Shown piece after piece: positions 43,842 to 53,443 of a DNA stretch of 64,000 nt (the stretch's first letter is position 1; every line of letters starts with the position of its first letter). A program made the translations under genes and the position numbers. This DNA is from Cryomorphaceae bacterium 1068 (GTDB lineage: Bacteria; Bacteroidota; Bacteroidia; Flavobacteriales_D; Cryomorphaceae). The stretch lies in the NCBI GenBank assembly GCA_027214385.1, contig JAPVXR010000001.1, forward strand, positions 310,001 to 374,000, read 5' to 3'. Below the pieces are notes generated by a model. That model searched no databases. It was not told where the DNA came from and worked only from the letters and a program-made list of their open reading frames with translations.

Positions 43842-45041
43842 GTGAAAGTTGTTGAGAATCTATTGGGTAAGGTAAAACCCATTTTTGATAAGGGTGGAAA
43901 GCTGGAGAAGTTGTATCCGATGTATGATGCATTGGAAACGTTTGCATTTGTGCCTGATCATACCACGCACAAGGGAGCTCATATTCGAGACTCTATTGAT
44001 ATGAAACGAACCATGTTCTTGGTGATCGTTGCATTGATTCCCTGCCTTCTGTTCGGAATATACAATACAGGATACCAGCATTTCTTGGCGCTTCAGCAAG
44101 AAGCTTCCTTTATGGAGATGGTTGTTTTCGGACTATGGAAAGCTATTCCTCTAATAATTGTTTCGTATGGTGTAGGACTTGGTGTAGAGTTTATTTTTTG
44201 CATTATCAAAGGTCACTCTATCCAAGAAGGTTTTTTGGTTTCGGGAATGCTCATTCCTCTGATCATGCCGATGGATGTACCACTTTGGATGGTGGCGATT
44301 GCTACTGCATTTGCCGTGCTTATCGCTAAAGAAGTTTTCGGTGGAACCGGAATGAATATTCTGAATGTTGCTCTAACTGCTCGTGTATTCCTATTCTTTG
44401 CCTATCCCACCATGATGTCGGGAAATAAAGTATGGGTTAATACCGAAGGAGGAACAGTAGTGGATGGGTTTACTGGAGAGACCCTCCTTGGACAAGCGAT
44501 TAGTCGCGGGGCAGATTTCTATGATACTGCAGGAGTTGCTTATGCTTCTGTTTCGGATAGTTTTATGGCCTCCTTTCTTGGTTTTATACCTGGATCAATT
44601 GGAGAAACGTCTACACTTGCCATATTAATCGGAGCAGCCATTCTTTTGTGGACAGGTGTGGCAAGTTGGAGAATTATGCTCTCTGCCGTAATCGGTGGCG
44701 CGGTCATGGGTTTGATTTTTAACATCCTCGGTCCACAGGTATCTCCTGACAATCTCTACCTTCAAGTGCCATGGTGGCATCAGTTGGTGATGGGAGGTTT
44801 CATGTTCGGAGTCGTATTTATGGCGACAGATCCTGTTTCAGCCGCACAGACGTACAAAGGGAAAGTGATTTACGGTTTCCTAATCGGGATACTCGGTATT
44901 TTGATTAGAGTAGCAAACCCGGCATACCCTGAAGGAATTATGTTGGCCATTCTATTTATGAATGTAATGGCACCAACCATCGATCATTATGTAGTCCAAG
45001 GAAACATTAATAAAAGACTCAAAAGACTTAAAACCGCTTAA
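43842..45041 (+). CDS. nqrB: Na+-translocating NADH:quinone reductase subunit B
   Basis: 399 aa integral membrane subunit starting with GTG at 43842. About ten membrane helices between residues 60 and 390. The covalent FMN site is expected at Thr214 in DGFTGETLLG; the family consensus is S/T-G-A-T, so Glu replaces Ala here. The C-terminus carries PEGIMLAILFMNVMAPTIDH. Holds FMN and riboflavin and forms part of the Na+ path. Follows nqrA after 15 bases. Confidence 0.95.
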   Translation: MKVVENLLGKVKPIFDKGGKLEKLYPMYDALETFAFVPDHTTHKGAHIRDSIDMKRTMFLVIVALIPCLLFGIYNTGYQHFLALQQEASFMEMVVFGLWKAIPLIIVSYGVGLGVEFIFCIIKGHSIQEGFLVSGMLIPLIMPMDVPLWMVAIATAFAVLIAKEVFGGTGMNILNVALTARVFLFFAYPTMMSGNKVWVNTEGGTVVDGFTGETLLGQAISRGADFYDTAGVAYASVSDSFMASFLGFIPGSIGETSTLAILIGAAILLWTGVASWRIMLSAVIGGAVMGLIFNILGPQVSPDNLYLQVPWWHQLVMGGFMFGVVFMATDPVSAAQTYKGKVIYGFLIGILGILIRVANPAYPEGIMLAILFMNVMAPTIDHYVVQGNINKRLKRLKTA

Positions 45042-45043
45042 AG

Positions 45044-45805
45044 ATGGCAGTAGATAAAAACAGCAACTCTTTTACCTTCATCTTCGCCTTTATAATGGTA
45101 GTGGTGGTGGGAGCCGTGCTTTCATTTGCGGCAATGTCATTGAAACCGCTGCAGGTTAAGAATAACATTGACAAGAAAATGATCAATATCCTTACTTCAA
45201 TCGGGGTTGAGGCTGACCGCGAAAATGCCAAGGAGCTTTTTTACGCTAATATTACTCAGCGCTACATTTTGAACTCGAAAGGTGAAATTCTATCAACCAA
45301 AGAAGGAGAAGTGATGCCGACGGACCCGAAAGACCCCTTTAACGTTGATGTGAAAAAAGAGTTTAGAGATCCGACCCTAAGTGTTGATGATCGCAACTAC
45401 CCCCTTTATGTCGCTTCTATCGAGGGCGAAGAAGTAGTCATTATTCCGCTTGTGGGTAAAGGACTCTGGGGCCCAATATGGGGTTATGTTGCACTGGAAA
45501 GTGATTTCAATACCATTTACGGAGCAAATTTCGATCACAAGACTGAAACTCCGGGGTTAGGTGCTGAAATCAAAGAATCTTGGTTTTCAAATCCCTTTAT
45601 TGGAAAAACCATCTATAACGAATCAGGCGAGTTGGTCTCTGTCGATGTAGTGAAGGGCTCTGCTGGTCCTGATAATCCTCATGCAGTTGATGGTATCACC
45701 GGCGGAACCATCACCAGTAATGGAGTTGATGAGATGCTGGAGCGCACCTTCGGGGTTTATGATTCGTATTTTAAAAACAATTCTCAAATCAGCCAAAAGC
45801 AATGA
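45044..45805 (+). CDS. nqrC: Na+-translocating NADH:quinone reductase subunit C
   Basis: 253 aa. One N-terminal membrane helix (about 10-30) and a periplasmic FMN-binding domain. The FMN acceptor is expected at Thr222 in DGITGGTITSNGVD; the usual motif is SGAT, so TGGT is a variant. Other landmarks are VGKGLWGPIWGYVAL and TETPGLGAEIKESWF. FMN is attached by ApbE, whose gene is not in this window. The start follows nqrB by 2 bases and the stop overlaps nqrD by 4 (ATGA). Confidence 0.95.
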   Translation: MAVDKNSNSFTFIFAFIMVVVVGAVLSFAAMSLKPLQVKNNIDKKMINILTSIGVEADRENAKELFYANITQRYILNSKGEILSTKEGEVMPTDPKDPFNVDVKKEFRDPTLSVDDRNYPLYVASIEGEEVVIIPLVGKGLWGPIWGYVALESDFNTIYGANFDHKTETPGLGAEIKESWFSNPFIGKTIYNESGELVSVDVVKGSAGPDNPHAVDGITGGTITSNGVDEMLERTFGVYDSYFKNNSQISQKQ

Positions 45806-46512
45806 GCACTGAGACAGCCGCAGCGGCAAATACTCAAGAAGTTGTAAAAGAAGCAGTTCCAAGAGAACCACTCTTTTCGGCAAAGAACAAAAGACTCCTT
45901 ACCGATCCGTTGAATGATGATAACCCAATTACCGTTCAGGTGTTGGGAATTTGTTCTGCACTAGCCATCACCGTGCAGGTGCAGCAGGCCGTGGTAATGT
46001 GTATGTCGGTACTTTTTGTAATGTTGTTTGGAAACATGATCATCTCTATGATGAGGAATGTGATCCCTTCCAGAATTCGAATCATTGTTCAGCTAGTAGT
46101 AGTTGCCTCATTGGTGATTTTGGTTGATCAGATTCTTAAAGCGTTCTTACCTGATATCGCAGAAAAACTATCCGTATTCATTGGTTTGATCATTACCAAC
46201 TGTATTATCATGGGACGATTTGAAGCCTTTGCAATGGGTAATAAAGTATGGCCATCTGCACTAGACGGAATTGGAAATGCAATCGGATATGCTTGGATTT
46301 TGGTGGCAGTCGCCATTGTTCGTGAGATCTTCGGGTCAGGAGCGATCAGTTTTCCTGGTATCGGACAGATTAAATTCCTTCCCCAAAGCTTTTTCGATGC
46401 CGGGTATATGAACAATAACTTGATGATTCTTCCTCCGATGGCTTTGATCACCGTGGGTATTATCATTTGGATTCAACGTTCGAAGAATCAAAAACTCATT
46501 GAAGCAAACTAG
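45802..46512 (+). CDS. nqrD: Na+-translocating NADH:quinone reductase subunit D
   Basis: 236 aa, six membrane helices, RnfE/NqrD family. Landmarks: LLTDPLNDDNPITVQVLGIC (about 33-52), IIVQLVVVASLVILVDQ, and the membrane Cys region GLIITNCIIMGRFEAFA (about 130-146), whose Cys is part of the intramembrane Fe-S centre shared with NqrE. Overlaps nqrC by 4 bases; nqrE begins 3 bases later. Confidence 0.96.
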   Translation: MSTETAAAANTQEVVKEAVPREPLFSAKNKRLLTDPLNDDNPITVQVLGICSALAITVQVQQAVVMCMSVLFVMLFGNMIISMMRNVIPSRIRIIVQLVVVASLVILVDQILKAFLPDIAEKLSVFIGLIITNCIIMGRFEAFAMGNKVWPSALDGIGNAIGYAWILVAVAIVREIFGSGAISFPGIGQIKFLPQSFFDAGYMNNNLMILPPMALITVGIIIWIQRSKNQKLIEAN

Positions 46513-46515
46513 GTC

Positions 46516-47130
46516 ATGGAAGCAGTAAATATTTTCGTTAAGTCGATCTTTATCGACAACATGATTTTCGCATACTTCTTGGGTATGTGTTCATACTTGG
46601 CAGTATCCAAAACGGTTAAAACTGCAGTAGGTCTTGGAGCAGCAGTAATTTTCGTTCTTGGAATTACCGTACCCATTAACTACCTGCTTGAAAACTTTGT
46701 CTTGGCTGAAGGAGCACTCACTTGGGTCGACGAATCTTTCGCGACAGTTGATTTGAGCTTTTTAAGTTTCATTCTGTTCATCGCGGTTATTGCCTCTATG
46801 GTACAGCTTGTTGAGATGATCGTAGAGAAATTTGCTCCTGCGCTTTATGGAGCTCTAGGTATCTTTTTGCCGCTGATAGCAGTGAATTGCTCGATTCTTG
46901 GAGGTGCACTCTTTATGCAAGAACGTCAGTACACAAACATTGGCGATGCTACGGTGTTTGGTTTAGGAAGTGGAGTAGGTTGGTTTTTGGCTATTGTAGC
47001 TATTGCAGCCATTCGCGAAAAGATTCGCTATTCAAACGTTCCTGCGCCGCTTAGAGGACTTGGAATTACTTTTATCATTACAGGTCTCATGGGTCTAGGG
47101 TTTATGGCCTTCATGGGAATAGAATTATAA
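46516..47130 (+). CDS. nqrE: Na+-translocating NADH:quinone reductase subunit E
   Basis: 204 aa, six membrane helices, RnfA/NqrE family. Landmarks: [20 protein letters not shown] with CSYLAVSK following (Cys near 26), [17 protein letters not shown] (second Cys near 120), and [15 protein letters not shown] at the C-terminal side. With NqrD it holds the intramembrane iron centre that passes electrons from NqrF to NqrC. Encoded between nqrD and nqrF in the operon. Confidence 0.96.
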   Translation: MEAVNIFVKSIFIDNMIFAYFLGMCSYLAVSKTVKTAVGLGAAVIFVLGITVPINYLLENFVLAEGALTWVDESFATVDLSFLSFILFIAVIASMVQLVEMIVEKFAPALYGALGIFLPLIAVNCSILGGALFMQERQYTNIGDATVFGLGSGVGWFLAIVAIAAIREKIRYSNVPAPLRGLGITFIITGLMGLGFMAFMGIEL

Positions 47131-47151
47131 ACAGATTAGAAAACAAGGAAG

Positions 47152-48447
47152 ATGAGTGTAACTATCATAGCAACAATTGCCGTCTTTTTAGTGGTTACTA
47201 TGTTGTTGGTGAGTGTTTTGCTTTTTGCAAAGTCAAAACTATCGCCCTCGGGATTGGTGAAGATTGAGATCAATGGTGAGAAAACCATTGAAGTGGAAGC
47301 TGGAAATACCTTGCTTTCTACGCTTGGTGAAGCGAAGATTTTCCTTCCTTCAGCTTGTGGAGGGGGAGGAACTTGCGCTATGTGCAAGTGTCAGGTTAAT
47401 GACGGAGGTGGTGAAATTTTGCCAACCGAAGCGCCGTACTTCTCGCGTAAAGAAATTGCTGAACAGTGGAGGCTGGGTTGCCAAGTGAAAGTAAAAGGCG
47501 ACATGAAGATCCATGTTCCTGAGGAGATTTTCGGAATCAAGAAATGGGAATGTGAAGTTGTTTCAAATTACAATGTCGCTTCATTCATTAAAGAATTTGT
47601 CGTTCGTTTGCCCGAAGGTGAAAACTTGGACTTCGAAGCTGGTGGATATATCCAAGTGGATGTTCCTCCGTGCGAGGTAGATTTCAAAGATATGGACATC
47701 ACTTCACATCCTGAATTGGGTCGTGATCCAATGGACTTCAAAGGTGAGTGGGACAAGTTTGGTTTATGGGATCTCAAAATGAAGAACCCGGAGACAATTT
47801 TCCGAGCATACTCCATGGCCAATCACCCTGCGGAAGGAAATATTGTGATGCTGAACATCCGTATCGCTACTCCACCATGGGATAGAGAGAAAAACAAGTG
47901 GATGGATGTGAATCCTGGTATTTGTTCATCTTACGTATTTGGATGCAAGCCAGGTGATAAAGTAACTATTTCAGGCCCTTACGGTGAATTCTTCATCAAA
48001 GAGACTGGTTCTGAGATGCTTTACATCGGTGGTGGTGCCGGAATGGCACCGATGAGATCACACCTGTTCCACCTCTTCCATACATTGAAGACAGACCGCA
48101 AGGTATCCTACTGGTACGGTGGACGTTCGAAGAGAGAGCTATTCTACCTAGATCACTTCCGAGAGATCGAGAAGCAATTTCCGAACTTTACTTTCCATGT
48201 CGTTCTGTCTGAGCCCCTTCCTGAAGATAATTGGAAGGAGAAGAAGAGCATGGATGACGAAGGTGACGGATTTACCGGGTTTGTTCATCAGGCGGTGATA
48301 GATAACTATTTGGAACACCATGAAGCGCCAGAGGATATTGAATTTTATTTCTGTGGACCTCCTTTGATGAATGCTGCCGTTCTAAAAATGGTAGACGATT
48401 GGGGAGTACCACCTGAGAATGTGGCCTTCGATGATTTTGGAGGGTAA
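47152..48447 (+). CDS. nqrF: Na+-translocating NADH:quinone reductase subunit F
   Basis: 431 aa. One N-terminal membrane helix (about 4-26), then a 2Fe-2S ferredoxin domain with Cys69, Cys75, Cys78 and Cys110, an FAD domain ([13 protein letters not shown]), and an NADH domain ([39 protein letters not shown]). NADH entry point of the complex. Last gene of the operon, followed by a strong terminator 27 bases on. The near-complete conservation marks an intact, working complex. Confidence 0.97.
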   Translation: MSVTIIATIAVFLVVTMLLVSVLLFAKSKLSPSGLVKIEINGEKTIEVEAGNTLLSTLGEAKIFLPSACGGGGTCAMCKCQVNDGGGEILPTEAPYFSRKEIAEQWRLGCQVKVKGDMKIHVPEEIFGIKKWECEVVSNYNVASFIKEFVVRLPEGENLDFEAGGYIQVDVPPCEVDFKDMDITSHPELGRDPMDFKGEWDKFGLWDLKMKNPETIFRAYSMANHPAEGNIVMLNIRIATPPWDREKNKWMDVNPGICSSYVFGCKPGDKVTISGPYGEFFIKETGSEMLYIGGGAGMAPMRSHLFHLFHTLKTDRKVSYWYGGRSKRELFYLDHFREIEKQFPNFTFHVVLSEPLPEDNWKEKKSMDDEGDGFTGFVHQAVIDNYLEHHEAPEDIEFYFCGPPLMNAAVLKMVDDWGVPPENVAFDDFGG

Positions 48448-48467
48448 AGGATAATAAGTTACGATAT

Positions 48468-48499
48468 AAAAAAACCCCGCCATTGGCGGGGTTTTTTTT
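48468..48499 (+). terminator. intrinsic terminator of the nqr operon
   Basis: CCCCGCC (48475-48481) / GGCGGGG (48485-48491) extended by A7/T8 pairing, with an ATT loop. Strong; usable from both strands, and the next gene converges on it. Confidence 0.92.
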
Positions 48500-48553
48500 T
48501 GATTCAGAGATTTTGGCTTCTCTTTTTTGCAGTTCTATTTGTGTAAAAGGTCC

Positions 48554-49042
48554 TTATTTGCTTCCGTAAGCTTTCTGCAATGCTTTTTTCAGCGCAGCGG
48601 GGTCAGTGGTTCCTATAAAATAGTTTCTACCATTGCAGGTCGTGATGGAAACACCGTTTCTACCGGTAAGGGTAAACCTCTTTTCAAACCATGAATTGAA
48701 ATTCTTTGTAGTTCTCACAGTGAACGGCTCTGTTTCTACGATTCGGTATGAGGCCACATCGGAGTGGGGGATCTTGACTTTTGATCGATAAAATGGAGAG
48801 AGTTTCACATCAATGCTCTTAGATGTTACCTTGGTTTTGAGCTCTACCTTTGTAATGACAAAAATAATCATGCCCACTGCCAGTGCGGCTATGCTCGCTC
48901 CTGATAGACTCGATAGGCTATCAGACTCCTTCATCTTATCAAGGAATCCTAGCATGGATAATAGAAAGATCAAAACAATCCCGCCGATCCAATACACCTT
49001 CCCTTTAATCTCTACCTTCTCTTTAAAGTATTTTTTTGACAT
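48554..49042 (-). CDS. hypothetical membrane protein with PH-like C-terminus
   Basis: 162 aa from the ATG at 49042; the frame extends 34 residues further to 49144, but the sequence there does not look coding. Two membrane helices (about 15-31 and 46-68) are followed by a beta-rich cytoplasmic part (KVTSKSIDVKLSPFYRSKVK; ISTCNGRNYFIGT-like end) similar in layout to bacterial PH-domain proteins. Family not certain. Ends tail to tail with nqrF; divergent from the DUF6090 gene. Confidence 0.62.
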   Translation of the reverse strand: MSKKYFKEKVEIKGKVYWIGGIVLIFLLSMLGFLDKMKESDSLSSLSGASIAALAVGMIIFVITKVELKTKVTSKSIDVKLSPFYRSKVKIPHSDVASYRIVETEPFTVRTTKNFNSWFEKRFTLTGRNGVSITTCNGRNYFIGTTDPAALKKALQKAYGSK

Positions 49043-49229
49043 AACTCTGAGGTAATATTTACTTAACATAAAGGTAACATTACGAATTGGATTGGCAAAT
49101 GTTCGCCAAAATGTAATAGCCGATGGGTGAAACAATTTAGTCACTGCTCTGACTATCCCAACATTTCATTCTTGATTATCATATATTTACGATTATCAAA
49201 GCTGACAGCTATCGCTAATACCGATCAAG

Positions 49230-49952
49230 ATGATAAGCCTCTTCAGAAAGGTCAGGAAAAAGAACCTCCAAGAATATCGTTTCGCGCGATATGTGCTTTA
49301 TGCTATTGGTGAGATTGTTCTGGTAGTGATAGGCATTCTCATCGCAATTCAAATAAACACGGCAAATCAAAATAGACAGAACAGGGCTCTAGAGCGCCAA
49401 TTGCTAAGAAGTTTTCAGACCGATATAGCTGCCAGCATTCGAGAGCTGGACAGGGTAATTGAGAAGTCAAAAATCACGGCGCTTGCAGCAGATTCTATCC
49501 TCAGTATTCACCGAGATCAAAGCGAATCTATAGAGCCAAGCGACATGGGCGAGCTAATGATGACCCTGACAGGGTATACATCCTTCGCGTCACAAGACGG
49601 AACGGTGAGTGATATACTCGGATCGGGAAACTTGGATATTATTCAAAATGATAGCATTCGTTTAGCCCTCGCTTCTTGGACTTCAAACCTAAAATTACTC
49701 CGCGGGTGGGAGGAGTTGGATAAAACATCCTCCATTCAGGTACACAACTTATTGGAACAAAATCTCGATATATACAAAGCTGATCCTTCCGAATTTCTCA
49801 CGGAAGAAACTCTGGAAGCGCTATTTAGCAGCAGAGTTTTTCTCAATATGACATCAGGACGTTATCACCTCACTTCGGTACTCAATGAAATATATCGAGA
49901 CAAGAGGAAAGACTATAAGAAGTTGAGCGAAATGATTCAAGACGAAATTTGA
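49230..49952 (+). CDS. DUF6090 family membrane-anchored protein
   Basis: 240 aa. The N-terminus is the DUF6090 hallmark of marine Bacteroidota: 'FRKVRKKNLQEYRFARYVLY' then AIGEIVLVVIGILIAIQINT (membrane helix about 25-45), followed by a periplasmic helical domain rich in coiled-coil segments (ERQLLRSFQTDIAASIRELD). These proteins often come in multiple copies per genome and have no known role. Monocistronic, with an upstream direct repeat GATTATC (49174-49180, 49191-49197). Confidence 0.85.
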   Translation: MISLFRKVRKKNLQEYRFARYVLYAIGEIVLVVIGILIAIQINTANQNRQNRALERQLLRSFQTDIAASIRELDRVIEKSKITALAADSILSIHRDQSESIEPSDMGELMMTLTGYTSFASQDGTVSDILGSGNLDIIQNDSIRLALASWTSNLKLLRGWEELDKTSSIQVHNLLEQNLDIYKADPSEFLTEETLEALFSSRVFLNMTSGRYHLTSVLNEIYRDKRKDYKKLSEMIQDEI

Positions 49953-50054
49953 CTTCTTCTTCTTCGGCGACAAGTGAATTTGTTTTTTGAAGCTGATTAT
50001 TCTTACCTGCTTTAGTTCAAAGGGGTGGATTCCTCTTGATGAGATTCTCCATTT

Positions 50055-51167
50055 TCACCCCTTTCTCTTCCGATTCCTTTCGTAATCGCTGAAGATCCAT
50101 TCACCTAAGCCACCAAGGCCTGTGTAGATGGCTTTACCGTTGTTGGCTTCCGTAAATTCCTCGACGAATTGCTGCAAGTAGGGATCTTGAGCAATCATAA
50201 AGGTTGTAATCGGGATATTGATTTTACGACACTCAGAGGCAAGATTCAGACACTTATTAACGATAACCGGATCAAGTCCAAAGCTGTTTTTGTAGTAACC
50301 GTCTTTTGTCTTCAGGCAAGAAGGCTTCCCATCGGTAATCATGAAAATCTGCTTGTTGTTATTTTTGCGTCGACGCAGCAAGTCCATGGCTAATTGCAGT
50401 CCCGCCACCGTGTTGGTATGGTACGGGCCTACTTTGAGATAGGGGAGGTCTTTCACGCTGATCTGCCAAGCATCGTTTCCGAAAACGATAATGTCCAGAG
50501 TGTCTTTCGGGTATCGGGTGCTGATGTATTCCGCCAAAGCCATGCTCACTTTCTTGGCAGGGGTGATTCGATCTTCTCCATAGAGAATCATGGAGTGGGA
50601 GATGTCGATCATGAGCACGGTAGAGGCTGATGCTTTCAATTCCGTTTCTCGAATCTCGAGGTCTTGCTCGTGAAGGCTGAATTCGCCTCCCGCTGATCTG
50701 ATTTGTGCGTTGCGTATGCTATCGGTAAAGTCGATTTGATCGGCTCGATCTCCAAACTGAAATGGTCTGCGGTCTCCCGTAGGTTCATCTCCGCTGCCCG
50801 CTTGACCCGTTCGGTGTCCGCCGGTGGTGCTCTTTTTCATCTTCCCGAAAATCTGCTCCATGGCATTCTTGCGAATGGCTTGCTCTGTTTTTGCCGAAAT
50901 GCTCGAGCCTCCGCCATTTCCTTCTCCATCGCCATCGCCACCTTGCTGTAGGTAGCCTTTGGCAAATAGGTCTTCTATGAAATCTTCAATCGTGTAGTCG
51001 TCGTTGGTAAGTCTGTGCTCCTTGTCCAACTCACGCAGCCAGTCCAATGCCTCGTCTACATCACCTGAAGTATAGGTAATGAGTTCCAGGAAGATTTCCA
51101 GGAGTCGTTCGAAAGGTGAGCGCTTGTCGAGTTCGGGAATGTATTCTCTAAAAAGGAATCCTTGCAT
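50055..51167 (-). CDS. VWA-domain protein
   Basis: 370 aa from the ATG at 51167. The frame continues 57 residues upstream but that part runs antisense through the neighbouring promoter and start. N-terminal helical domain (EYIPELDKRSPFERLLEIFL), a Gly-rich linker near 105-125, then a von Willebrand A domain with the MIDAS motif DISHS (LMIDISHSMILYGEDR) and the second metal ligands at TDGKPS. Such proteins in other bacteria work with MoxR-type AAA ATPases, but none is adjacent. Cytoplasmic, no signal peptide. Confidence 0.83.
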   Translation of the reverse strand: MQGFLFREYIPELDKRSPFERLLEIFLELITYTSGDVDEALDWLRELDKEHRLTNDDYTIEDFIEDLFAKGYLQQGGDGDGEGNGGGSSISAKTEQAIRKNAMEQIFGKMKKSTTGGHRTGQAGSGDEPTGDRRPFQFGDRADQIDFTDSIRNAQIRSAGGEFSLHEQDLEIRETELKASASTVLMIDISHSMILYGEDRITPAKKVSMALAEYISTRYPKDTLDIIVFGNDAWQISVKDLPYLKVGPYHTNTVAGLQLAMDLLRRRKNNNKQIFMITDGKPSCLKTKDGYYKNSFGLDPVIVNKCLNLASECRKINIPITTFMIAQDPYLQQFVEEFTEANNGKAIYTGLGGLGEWIFSDYERNRKRKG

Positions 51168-51223
51168 GATATAAAGGTATGAACCATTCATACAACGGCA
51201 GACCCGTTCACCTTGTTTTTGAT

Positions 51224-51252
51224 TTGAGGCATTCAATGAATTTTTACTTTTG
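51224..51252 (+). promoter_or_regulatory. promoter of the third mscS-family gene
   Basis: TTG (51224-51226), 18-base spacer, TACTTTTG (51245-51252). Only 5 bases separate the -7 box from the ATG at 51258, so the transcript would be leaderless or the real start lies further in. Confidence 0.65.
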
Positions 51253-51257
51253 CCTAC

Positions 51258-52544
51258 ATGCAGGCAGAAACTGATTTCGCAGAATTTATCGAAGTATGGC
51301 TCCACGAGAGTATGGGTGTCGATTTGGCCATGACCCAACTATTGAAGATGATCATCTTGTTGGTTCTTACGGTATTTGCAGCTAGTATTTTGTGGTGGAT
51401 TGGCCAGCAAATTATCAATCGATTGCTCGAAAGAGTCATACGAAAGACGAATGCAGATTGGGATGATGTTCTTTTAGAACAAGGCGTATTTCGAAAGCTA
51501 GGGCACATTGTTCCAGCCTTTGTAGTGAGTGAACTAACGCCGATTGTTTTTAGTGACTACCCTGATGCCATCCCAGCCATAGAGCAAGTTACGGATGCTT
51601 TCGTGATGTTCATCATCATCCGAATCGTTGTGGCCTTCATAGGAGCCATGTCCATTTTTCTTCACCGCTCTCCAAAATTTAAAGACAAGCCGATTGCCAG
51701 TTTCACTCAGCTGGCTAAAATCATCGTTTGGTCTATCGGTGGTATTGCTCTTTTCGGAATTGTCCTGGGCAAAAATCCACTGACCATCTTCACTGCGCTC
51801 GGTGCTGTTTCAGCTGTGTTGATCTTAGTTTTTAAAGACACGATCCTTGGGTTTATGGCGAGCATTCAGTTGACCATCAATGATATGGTGCGCATCGGCG
51901 ATTGGGTGTCCGTCCCACAATATGGAGCAGATGGCGATGTGATTGAAATCAACCTGACTACCGTTAAAGTGGCCAATTGGGACAAGACCATCTCCACCGT
52001 TCCGACCTATTCTTTCGTTTCCGATAGTTTTAAAAACTGGCGGGGAATGCAGGAAAGTGGCGGACGACGAATTAAAAGGGCCATTAACTTAAAGATTTCC
52101 AAAGTCAAATTCTGCGATCAAGAGATGTTGGACCGATTCTCAAAAGTGGGATTAGTGAAGGATTATATTGCCCAAAGGCAAAAGGAAATCGACACCTTCA
52201 ATTCAGAAAAGCACATCGACACCAAATCCTCTGTGGTAAATGGCCGTCGAATGACGAACATCGGAATTTTACGAGCTTACATACTCAGCTACGTTAAACA
52301 GAATCCGAATATCAATCAGGATATGACCTGTATGGTTCGTCAATTAGAAGCTACTGAAAAAGGTGTTCCACTGGAAGTCTACTGTTTTTCAGCTATTCAG
52401 TCCTGGATAGACTATGAACGAATTCAATCAGATATGTTTGATCATATTTTGGCAGCCGTAGGTCAGTTTGACTTGGAGGTATTCGAAAACCCCGCTGGTT
52501 CTGATTGGCACCAAATGAATCAAAAACAACTAAAACATGACTAA
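51258..52544 (+). CDS. mechanosensitive channel (MscS family, YbdG-like)
   Basis: 428 aa, longer than MscS. N-terminal helices near 29-50, 85-115 and 140-165, then a pore region ALGAVSAVLILVFKDTILGF (about 175-194), MVRIGDWVSVPQYGADGDV, and a longer C-terminal domain with QESGGRRIKRAINLKIS and VYCFSAIQSWIDYERIQ. This matches YbdG-type channels, which respond to mild osmotic change. The start may be ATG 51258 (leaderless) or an internal ATG at 51312. Ends with an 8-base overlap with the AIM24 gene. Confidence 0.9.
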   Translation: MQAETDFAEFIEVWLHESMGVDLAMTQLLKMIILLVLTVFAASILWWIGQQIINRLLERVIRKTNADWDDVLLEQGVFRKLGHIVPAFVVSELTPIVFSDYPDAIPAIEQVTDAFVMFIIIRIVVAFIGAMSIFLHRSPKFKDKPIASFTQLAKIIVWSIGGIALFGIVLGKNPLTIFTALGAVSAVLILVFKDTILGFMASIQLTINDMVRIGDWVSVPQYGADGDVIEINLTTVKVANWDKTISTVPTYSFVSDSFKNWRGMQESGGRRIKRAINLKISKVKFCDQEMLDRFSKVGLVKDYIAQRQKEIDTFNSEKHIDTKSSVVNGRRMTNIGILRAYILSYVKQNPNINQDMTCMVRQLEATEKGVPLEVYCFSAIQSWIDYERIQSDMFDHILAAVGQFDLEVFENPAGSDWHQMNQKQLKHD

Positions 52545-53337
52545 TCACGAAATTGACTATCGAATCATCGGTGAAGAACTTCAATGTGTTGAAATAGAAC
52601 TTGATCCCCAAGAATCTGTTGTGGCTGAGGCTGGTTCATTGATGATGATGCACGATTCCATTGAAATGCGGACCATATTTGGTGATGGTTCCGATCAGAA
52701 TCAAGGAATTTTCAATAAATTCCTTTCGGCAGGAAAGCGCGTATTGACAGGCGAAAGCCTTTTTCTGACGGCCTACACCAATCAGGGTTTTGGTAAACGA
52801 CACGTCACCTTTGCTGCGCCTTACCCAGGGAAGGTAGTGCCTTTTGATTTAAGCCAATTCAATGGTAAGATTGTATGCCAGAAGGAAGCTTTTCTTTGCG
52901 CTGCAAAAGGAGTTTCGGTAGGCATCGAATTCCAAAAACGAATTGGAGTGGGGTTATTTGGTGGTGAAGGGTTTATTATGCAAAAACTCGAAGGAGACGG
53001 AATGGCATTCGTTCATGCAGGTGGCACTATCCTCGAAAAGGAGTTGGCGGCAGGCGAAGTCTTGCGTGTGGATACCGGCTGTTTAGTAGCTTTCAACCAA
53101 TCCATCGATTACAACATCGAAATGGTAAAAGGAATTCGGAATGCCTTTTTTGGCGGAGAAGGATTATTCCTGGCTACCCTTCGAGGACCTGGAAAAGTCT
53201 GGATCCAAAGTATGCCTTTCAGCCGATTGGCTGACAAAATTATCAGTGTAGCCCCAAAAATGGGTGGGAAGCGAAAAGGAGAAGGAAGTATCCTGGGCGG
53301 ATTGGGTGATCTATTGGATGGGGATAACAGTATTTAG
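52537..53337 (+). CDS. AIM24/TIGR00266 family protein
   Basis: 266 aa. Double-stranded beta-helix family: DYRIIGEELQCVEIELDPQE at the start, VVAEAGSLMMMHDSIEM, then VHAGGTILEKELAAGEVLRV and a C-terminal GEGLFLATLRGPGKVWIQSM. Called AIM24 (yeast mitochondrial) or TIGR00266; no biochemical role is established. No membrane segment or signal. Its start lies 8 bases inside the MscS-type gene, so translation of the two is coupled. Confidence 0.9.
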   Translation: MTNHEIDYRIIGEELQCVEIELDPQESVVAEAGSLMMMHDSIEMRTIFGDGSDQNQGIFNKFLSAGKRVLTGESLFLTAYTNQGFGKRHVTFAAPYPGKVVPFDLSQFNGKIVCQKEAFLCAAKGVSVGIEFQKRIGVGLFGGEGFIMQKLEGDGMAFVHAGGTILEKELAAGEVLRVDTGCLVAFNQSIDYNIEMVKGIRNAFFGGEGLFLATLRGPGKVWIQSMPFSRLADKIISVAPKMGGKRKGEGSILGGLGDLLDGDNSI

Positions 53338-53443
53338 TCGCTAGTATTCTGTACTTTGTATTCAGTGTCCGAGTATCCGTAAGTCGAATGTTACTTCTTA
53401 ATCTTGAGGCTCTTTACTCTTTTTTATTTTTGACTACCGACTA

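Noticed and set aside
49174-49197. Direct repeat GATTATC-N10-GATTATC before the DUF6090 gene
   Set aside because: Seven AT-rich bases repeated once; likely by chance.
51168-51338. Upstream extension of the VWA gene
   Set aside because: It runs antisense through the promoter and first codons of the MscS-type gene; the ATG at 51167 gives the natural start.
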